From positions 1-11,637 of the forward strand of contig JAHILC010000149.1 of assembly GCA_018897225.1 (NCBI GenBank): a stretch of DNA of 11,637 bases, written 5' to 3'. Position numbers and translations under genes: made by a program. Of this stretch, positions 7,094 through 11,637 are shown one piece after another. Position 1 is the stretch's first letter. Every line of letters begins with the position of its first letter. The DNA comes from Actinomycetota bacterium (GTDB lineage Bacteria > Actinomycetota > Humimicrobiia > Humimicrobiales > Humimicrobiaceae). A model generated the notes under the pieces. The model searched no databases. It saw nothing but the letters and a program-made list of their open reading frames with translations, and was not told the origin of the DNA.

Positions 7094-7768
7094 TTATTTT
7101 ACAACATTTCCAATTCTTGTGAAAAATTCATTTATTTTTTCAAATTTTAGCCTGTAGCTTACATTGTTGGAAACTAGCCTGGTGGTTGAAATCATTATAT
7201 CGTCCATCTCTACAAGATTATTCTCCTTAAGCGTGCTGCCCGTTGCAGTTATATCAACAATTTCATCTGCAATACCTAGAACTGGCGCAAGTTCCACAGA
7301 GCCGTAGAGCTTAATAATTTCTACCTGCATGCCTTTCCGGTCAAAATATTTTCGTGCAATATTAGGATATTTAGTAGCTACTTTTATAGAACCAAAATGT
7401 TCATAATGGCTTTTTACTTTTTCTATACAGTCTTTTAATGTTGCAAGAATTATCCTGCAATATCCATTTTTTAAATCCATGAGCTCAAGAACGTTACTTT
7501 CCATTTCAACAAGCACATCCTTGCCTGCAAAACCAATATCACATGCACCCTGCTCAACATAAACCGGAACATCCATAGGCCTGACAATTACATATCTGAA
7601 TCTGTCTTTTTTTGAATATGTAAAAAGCCTCCTGGATTCTTCCTGTAGTTCTGAAATATCATATCCCGCGTTTTTCAAGAGCTCAACACAAGCTCCAAAA
7701 AGATAACCTTTCGGGATTGCTATACTCAAATCATATTCAGTTTCATTTGGTGCCAAGTCTTTTTTCAA
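7094..7768 (-). CDS. hisG: ATP phosphoribosyltransferase, short form catalytic subunit
   Basis: First step of histidine synthesis: ATP and PRPP condense to phosphoribosyl-ATP. This is the short HisG form, lacking the C-terminal regulatory domain, which depends on HisZ for activity and for histidine feedback control. The core begins LSIAIPKGYLFG. The PRPP-binding loop is DITATGSTL (about residues 172-180 from the chosen start). I place the start at a TTG (7766-7768), because AAGGA stands eight bases upstream and the TTG is four bases beyond the hisZ stop. This gives 224 residues. A longer reading from a TTG at 7799-7801 overlaps hisZ by 29 bases and has no ribosome binding site. No in-frame ATG is available. 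Close spacing suggests coupled translation with hisZ, its partner subunit. Confidence 0.93.
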   Translation of the reverse strand: MKKDLAPNETEYDLSIAIPKGYLFGACVELLKNAGYDISELQEESRRLFTYSKKDRFRYVIVRPMDVPVYVEQGACDIGFAGKDVLVEMESNVLELMDLKNGYCRIILATLKDCIEKVKSHYEHFGSIKVATKYPNIARKYFDRKGMQVEIIKLYGSVELAPVLGIADEIVDITATGSTLKENNLVEMDDIMISTTRLVSNNVSYRLKFEKINEFFTRIGNVVK

Positions 7769-7772
7769 ATTT

Positions 7773-9005
7773 TTAGTCCTTGATTTTGTCTTTAAACTCA
7801 AACAGTTTAAAATTGTTTGTTCCCGGCTCGAGAATATAGATATAACTGCATTTTCTACTTGCTGCTATTTCCCCCAGGTTTTTTTCACTTCCAAAAATAA
7901 GCTCTGTAATTACTCCCTTGCTTTTTATTTCTGAAGCAAATTTCACCAATTTTAAGCAATCTTCAGGATTACCCAAGACAATTGTCCGTTCTTCTGACTT
8001 AAAAGAATAAAGTTTTGACTGGCCCATAGATTCATGCAAAAGATCTACGTCAAGCGCAAATCCTGTAGCCGGGACATCCAGCCCAAACTTTTTTATAAGG
8101 CCGTCATATCTGCCGCCGCTCCCAAGCAAATCAATTGTCTTAGGGCAATAAACTTCAAATAAAAGCCCTGAATAATATTCAAAATCACGAATTATGCTTA
8201 AATCCAGCAACACGTAATCATTAAGTTTAAGTTCCTTTAAGGCTTCGTATACTTTTTTTAAATATAAAAAACTTTCAGTTACTTTTTTTTCATCAACATT
8301 TGAAAGCAAGCCGGAAATCTTTTCCATATCTTCTTGCGGCTTTAATAATTCCATGAACAACTTAGCCTTTTTACTATCTTTTTTTGACACCAACTCGTCG
8401 ATTTCTACAAAATTATTTGAAATAAGATTATTTCTTACAAGCTCAGATGCTTTAAAATCAAGCTTTAGCCAGTCACAAAGACCTTCTACGATCTTGATAT
8501 GCCCAAGTCCAACCTTAAAATTATCAATTTTTAATTTTTTTAATATATTTATTAAAATTGCCAGCACTTCGAGATCTGATGCAAAACCCGAAGAACCTAT
8601 AAGCTCTAGTCCTGCCTGGCTTACAACTCTCGGCTTTCCCTTTGAAAGCCCTGATTGCCTGAACGAATTTGCAAAATAAAAAAAACGTGCAGGAAGCTGC
8701 TCTGATTTTATTCTCATGCCGGTAAGCCGGGCTATTGGAATTGTCATATCTGCTCTGAGTGAAACAAGATTGCCATCAATATCAAAAAAGCTTACAAGCT
8801 TATCTTTCCAATTTTTACCGACACCTGCTGAAATATTTTTAGTAAATTCCAAAACAGGCGTCTTTACTTCACCATAGCCCCATAACAAGAACTCCTGCCT
8901 TATGGTTTCTTTAATGACTTCTCTTTCCTGAGCCTCTGTCGGAAAAATGTCCCTGAAGCCAAAAGGGAGCTTGACTATTAAATTTTCTTCCTTTTCCTTA
9001 AACAT
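7773..9005 (-). CDS. hisZ: ATP phosphoribosyltransferase regulatory subunit (HisZ)
   Basis: A 410-residue paralogue of histidyl-tRNA synthetase that no longer charges tRNA. It forms a hetero-octamer with short HisG and senses histidine. Near the N-terminus PFGFRDIFP matches the family. The catalytic-core remnants follow: LRADMTIPIAR (83-93), the motif 2 region FRQSG...SQAGLELIG (115-137), the EYYSGLLFEVY segment and the motif 3-like GSGGRYDGL. QAGLELIG is the HisZ version of the synthetase motif. The C-terminal tail is short rather than a full tRNA anticodon-binding domain. Together with the neighbouring short-form hisG this identifies HisZ rather than HisS. The ATG at 9003-9005 has only a poor ribosome binding site and lies 51 bases after dnaE, with no room for a leader such as a T-box. 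Confidence 0.93.
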   Translation of the reverse strand: MFKEKEENLIVKLPFGFRDIFPTEAQEREVIKETIRQEFLLWGYGEVKTPVLEFTKNISAGVGKNWKDKLVSFFDIDGNLVSLRADMTIPIARLTGMRIKSEQLPARFFYFANSFRQSGLSKGKPRVVSQAGLELIGSSGFASDLEVLAILINILKKLKIDNFKVGLGHIKIVEGLCDWLKLDFKASELVRNNLISNNFVEIDELVSKKDSKKAKLFMELLKPQEDMEKISGLLSNVDEKKVTESFLYLKKVYEALKELKLNDYVLLDLSIIRDFEYYSGLLFEVYCPKTIDLLGSGGRYDGLIKKFGLDVPATGFALDVDLLHESMGQSKLYSFKSEERTIVLGNPEDCLKLVKFASEIKSKGVITELIFGSEKNLGEIAASRKCSYIYILEPGTNNFKLFEFKDKIKD

Positions 9006-9056
9006 CTGTCACAAACTTTATTAAAATATTTCTAACATTATAAATAATTTTGTAAT

Positions 9057-11637
9057 TTACCTCCAGAATATTCTATCCTGGAAATATTCTTTTAATTTAC
9101 TAAAGAATTCCTCGCTCGGCTTAACACTATAACCTTCAGGGAAGTTATAGGTTTTTTCAATGCTTGATCCGTCACCATTTATAATATTTAGCTCAACCCT
9201 TGAACTGCCTGAATTGTTCTTTATAATTTCATGGAGATTGTTTATAAGATTTTTATCAAGGTTAGCTTTATTTACTCTCAGTACAATTCTTTCTGATTGG
9301 CTCCATTTAAACGAATTTTCTTTTTCCATGATTCTTTTAGATTCAGGTCTTTTTATGTCTTCGATCTCAATAGCAATAAGCTTTATCTGGTCTTCCTTCC
9401 TGTCAAGTCTTCCCTTAACCATGATAATTTTATCTTCTTCAACCAGCTCCTTATATTTTTCAAGCACTGTAGGAAAGACTATTACTTCGACATTATCGGT
9501 CAAATCTTCCAGTGTTAGAAAATACATCGGCTGGCCGCTTTTGGTAAATATCTGCTTGAGCTTGGATATAACCCCGCCAACCAGCTGTGTTGACTTATCA
9601 GGTTCTTCGTAAAGATTTTCAATAGTATTAAGATTTGAAAGATAATCCTGAAATTCAGATAGAGGGTGGCCTGACACATAAAGCCCCAGCATTTCTTTTT
9701 CAAAATTTAAAAGCTTTTTCTGAGAATATTCCTCATAAAAATGCTCGAACTCCTGGTGACGGGAGGAATGCTCTTCCTCAAATAATGAAAACTGTCCGGA
9801 TTCCTTGCTTTTTTTAACCTTATTTATTTCTTCAATTATATTCTCAAAATTTTCCAGCAAATGTTTTCGAGGTTGTTTGAGAGAATCAAAAGTTCCGCTT
9901 TTTATAAGGCTTTCAAGAGTTTTTTTATTTAAAACATTACTGCTTACCCTGCCGCAAAAATTAAGAAAACTGGAAAACCTGCCATTTTCTTTTCTTTCCT
10001 TAACTATCAGTTCTATTACATTTGAACCAACATTTTTTATTGCTGAAAGCCCAAATCTTACTGAATTTTCAACAATGGTAAAATCACTAAAGCTTTCATT
10101 TATATCGGGTGGCAATACTTTAATTCCCAACCTTCTGGTTTCATTAACATACTGGGCTACTTTTTCCTGGCTCCCCATCCTGATACTCAAAAGCGCTGCC
10201 ATAAATTCCACGGGATAATTAGTTTTAAGATACGCTGTCTGATAAGAAATCATTGCATATGCTGTGCTGTGAGACTTGTTAAACCCATATTCTGCAAAAT
10301 GATTTACAAGCTCAAATAATTTTTCCGCAGTCTCCTCATCAATAATGCCAACTTTTTTTGTACCTTCTATGAATTTTTTCTTCTGACTTCCAAGTATTTT
10401 CTTTTTCTTTTTACCGATGGCATCCCTCAGGATATCAGCTTCAGACATTGTAAATCCTGCAAGCTTGGAAGCTATCAGCATTATCTGCTCCTGGTATAAA
10501 ATAATTCCATATGTGCTCTCAAGTATAGGTTGCAGGCTAGGGTGGAAATACTTTATCTTTTTCTGCTTATTTTTTGCTTCAACAAAATCATTTACCATAC
10601 CACTCTGGAGTGGACCTGGCCTGTATAATGCAAGCAATGCAACAAGGTCCTCAAATTGAGTCGGCTTAAGATTAACAACAAGCTCGCGCATGCCAGAGCT
10701 TTCAAGCTGGAAGACTCCCAGGCAATCTCCTGTGCTGAGCATTTCAAAAGTTTTCCTGTCATCAAGACTAACGTTATCAATGTCGAGGCCAATATCTTTT
10801 GTCTTCTTTATTAAAAATAACGTCTTATCTATAAGAGACAATGTTTTCAATCCCAGTAAATCCATTTTTAAAAGCCCGATTTCCTGAACGTCTTCCATCT
10901 TATACTGCGTAACTATATCAGTATCTCCTTCACGCTGGATTGGCGTATAGTGATAAAGATCCTCGGCAGAAATTACTATACCTGCAGCATGAATGGAATC
11001 CTGGCGAACTAGCCCTTCAAGAGATACTGCAGTATCTATAACTTCTCTAATTTTTTCATTGGTGTTATATGTTTCCTTTAATTCGGGAACTAAATTCAGC
11101 GAGTTGTTTATGGTTACATTAAGCTCCATGGGAATAAGTTTTGCAATTCTGTCAACCTCAGAATAAGTTACTTCCAGCACCCTGCCGGCATCTCTGATTG
11201 CCTGGCGTGCTGCCATCGTTCCAAATGTTATAAGCTGTGCTACTCTGTTTTCACCATATTTTTGGGATACATATTTTATTACCCGGTCTCTTTTTTCATA
11301 ACAAAAATCTATATCAATATCGGGCATATTATTTCTTTCCTCATTAAGAAATCTCTCAAAAAGCAGCCCGTATTTTAATGGTTCTATGTCTGTTATATTT
11401 AAAAGATAAGAAACAATGCTTCCTGCAGCCGAGCCTCTTCCCGGACCTACCCTGATATCATTGTTTTTTGCGAATTTAATTAAGTCCCATACAATTAAAA
11501 AATATTCCGCAAAGCCCATTTTTTTAATGACTTCAAGCTCTTTGTTTATTCTTGTTTCAATTTCCGGTGTTACTTCCTCATATCTAACTTTTGAACCCTC
11601 GAAACAAAGGCTAGCAAGATACTCATCGCAAGTAAAA
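9057..11637 (-). CDS. dnaE: DNA polymerase III alpha subunit, partial (N-terminus beyond the window)
   Basis: Replicative DNA polymerase catalytic subunit. The reading frame is open to the right edge, so 859 C-terminal residues are seen, about three quarters of a normal DnaE. The PHP domain lies outside. Present are the phosphate-binding PGRGSAAGS, the catalytic aspartates in MPDIDIDFC (codons at 11319-11321 and 11313-11315) and the third one in KMDLLGLKTL (10860-10862). A helix-hairpin-helix region follows (DAIGKKKKKILG). A QFSLF pentapeptide at 9780-9794 fits the internal sliding-clamp binding motif. An OB-fold (GGVISKLKQIF...GRLDRKEDQIKL) and a short C-terminal domain complete it. The ATG at 11519 is internal, because 39 conserved DnaE residues precede it. 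This is the DnaE type, not PolC. The gene leads into hisZ after 51 bases. Confidence 0.97.
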   Translation of the reverse strand, partial: FTCDEYLASLCFEGSKVRYEEVTPEIETRINKELEVIKKMGFAEYFLIVWDLIKFAKNNDIRVGPGRGSAAGSIVSYLLNITDIEPLKYGLLFERFLNEERNNMPDIDIDFCYEKRDRVIKYVSQKYGENRVAQLITFGTMAARQAIRDAGRVLEVTYSEVDRIAKLIPMELNVTINNSLNLVPELKETYNTNEKIREVIDTAVSLEGLVRQDSIHAAGIVISAEDLYHYTPIQREGDTDIVTQYKMEDVQEIGLLKMDLLGLKTLSLIDKTLFLIKKTKDIGLDIDNVSLDDRKTFEMLSTGDCLGVFQLESSGMRELVVNLKPTQFEDLVALLALYRPGPLQSGMVNDFVEAKNKQKKIKYFHPSLQPILESTYGIILYQEQIMLIASKLAGFTMSEADILRDAIGKKKKKILGSQKKKFIEGTKKVGIIDEETAEKLFELVNHFAEYGFNKSHSTAYAMISYQTAYLKTNYPVEFMAALLSIRMGSQEKVAQYVNETRRLGIKVLPPDINESFSDFTIVENSVRFGLSAIKNVGSNVIELIVKERKENGRFSSFLNFCGRVSSNVLNKKTLESLIKSGTFDSLKQPRKHLLENFENIIEEINKVKKSKESGQFSLFEEEHSSRHQEFEHFYEEYSQKKLLNFEKEMLGLYVSGHPLSEFQDYLSNLNTIENLYEEPDKSTQLVGGVISKLKQIFTKSGQPMYFLTLEDLTDNVEVIVFPTVLEKYKELVEEDKIIMVKGRLDRKEDQIKLIAIEIEDIKRPESKRIMEKENSFKWSQSERIVLRVNKANLDKNLINNLHEIIKNNSGSSRVELNIINGDGSSIEKTYNFPEGYSVKPSEEFFSKLKEYFQDRIFWR

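Noticed and set aside
7773..9005. Histidyl-tRNA synthetase (hisS) as identity for the gene before hisG.
   Set aside because: The QAGLELIG form of motif 2, the short tail without a full anticodon-binding domain and the adjacent short-form hisG all indicate HisZ.
9006..9056. A TATAAT hexamer on the minus strand in the dnaE-hisZ gap, as a his promoter.
   Set aside because: The place 16-17 bases upstream holds GGAGGT-like sequence from the dnaE end rather than a -35 box. In such AT-rich DNA a lone -10 match means little.
9006..9056. A histidine T-box or other riboswitch leader ahead of hisZ.
   Set aside because: The gap is only 51 bases and contains no T-box sequence. There is no room for the structure.
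1871..10887. Many plus-strand ORFs of 60-150 codons antisense to the his genes, pfkA, HD gene and dnaE (for example 9160-9612, 9805-10218, 5396-5767).
   Set aside because: They lie opposite well-recognised genes, have Ser/Phe/Leu-rich shadow compositions and match no protein family I know.
1..11637. CRISPR arrays, tRNA/rRNA genes, transposases or integrases.
   Set aside because: None recognised. There are no regularly spaced repeats, no cloverleaf and no transposase-like protein in any frame.

Overview
This is a low-GC bacterial stretch, roughly one third G+C by eye, in which every convincing intact gene lies on the minus strand. It is therefore read from the right edge towards the left. The right edge cuts through dnaE, the replicative DNA polymerase III alpha subunit. 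After dnaE comes a compact histidine block, hisZ-hisG-hisB-hisH-hisA-hisF-hisIE, then pfkA (6-phosphofructokinase), an HD-domain hydrolase, and an AAA_14/DUF4143 ATPase. A small plus-strand remnant that begins like a rubredoxin occupies the left edge. The short HisG paired with HisZ, the fused HisIE and the dnaE...pfkA neighbourhood resemble Firmicutes and some deep-branching anaerobes. The rubredoxin-like start also hints at an anaerobe. I cannot name the organism.

Region by region (window coordinates): 9057-11637 is partial dnaE with its N-terminal PHP region missing; 3560-9005 holds the seven his genes with gaps of 4 to 68 bp; 2564-3529 is pfkA, 30-50 bp behind hisIE with a strong ribosome binding site; 1876-2457 is the HD hydrolase after a 106-bp gap that contains a 31-bp repeat; 268-1623 is the AAA_14 ATPase, which has its own good promoter; 1-267 holds the rubredoxin-like remnant and a second copy of the 31-bp repeat.

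The his block covers these steps: HisG/HisZ (step 1), HisIE (steps 2 and 3), HisA (step 4), HisH/HisF (step 5) and HisB (step 6). hisC, hisD and a histidinol-phosphate phosphatase are not in the window and must be elsewhere if the pathway is complete. Spacing suggests dnaE-his-pfkA can be read as one transcript. No T-box leader or clear terminator is visible between these genes.

The coding content is mostly ordinary housekeeping. The points worth a second look are the his block wedged between dnaE and pfkA, the 31-bp intergenic repeat (two strong copies and one doubtful one), the truncated rubredoxin-like ORF that runs into one repeat copy, and several gene starts that the ribosome binding sites place differently from the longest ORF. 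I did not find an undescribed system.
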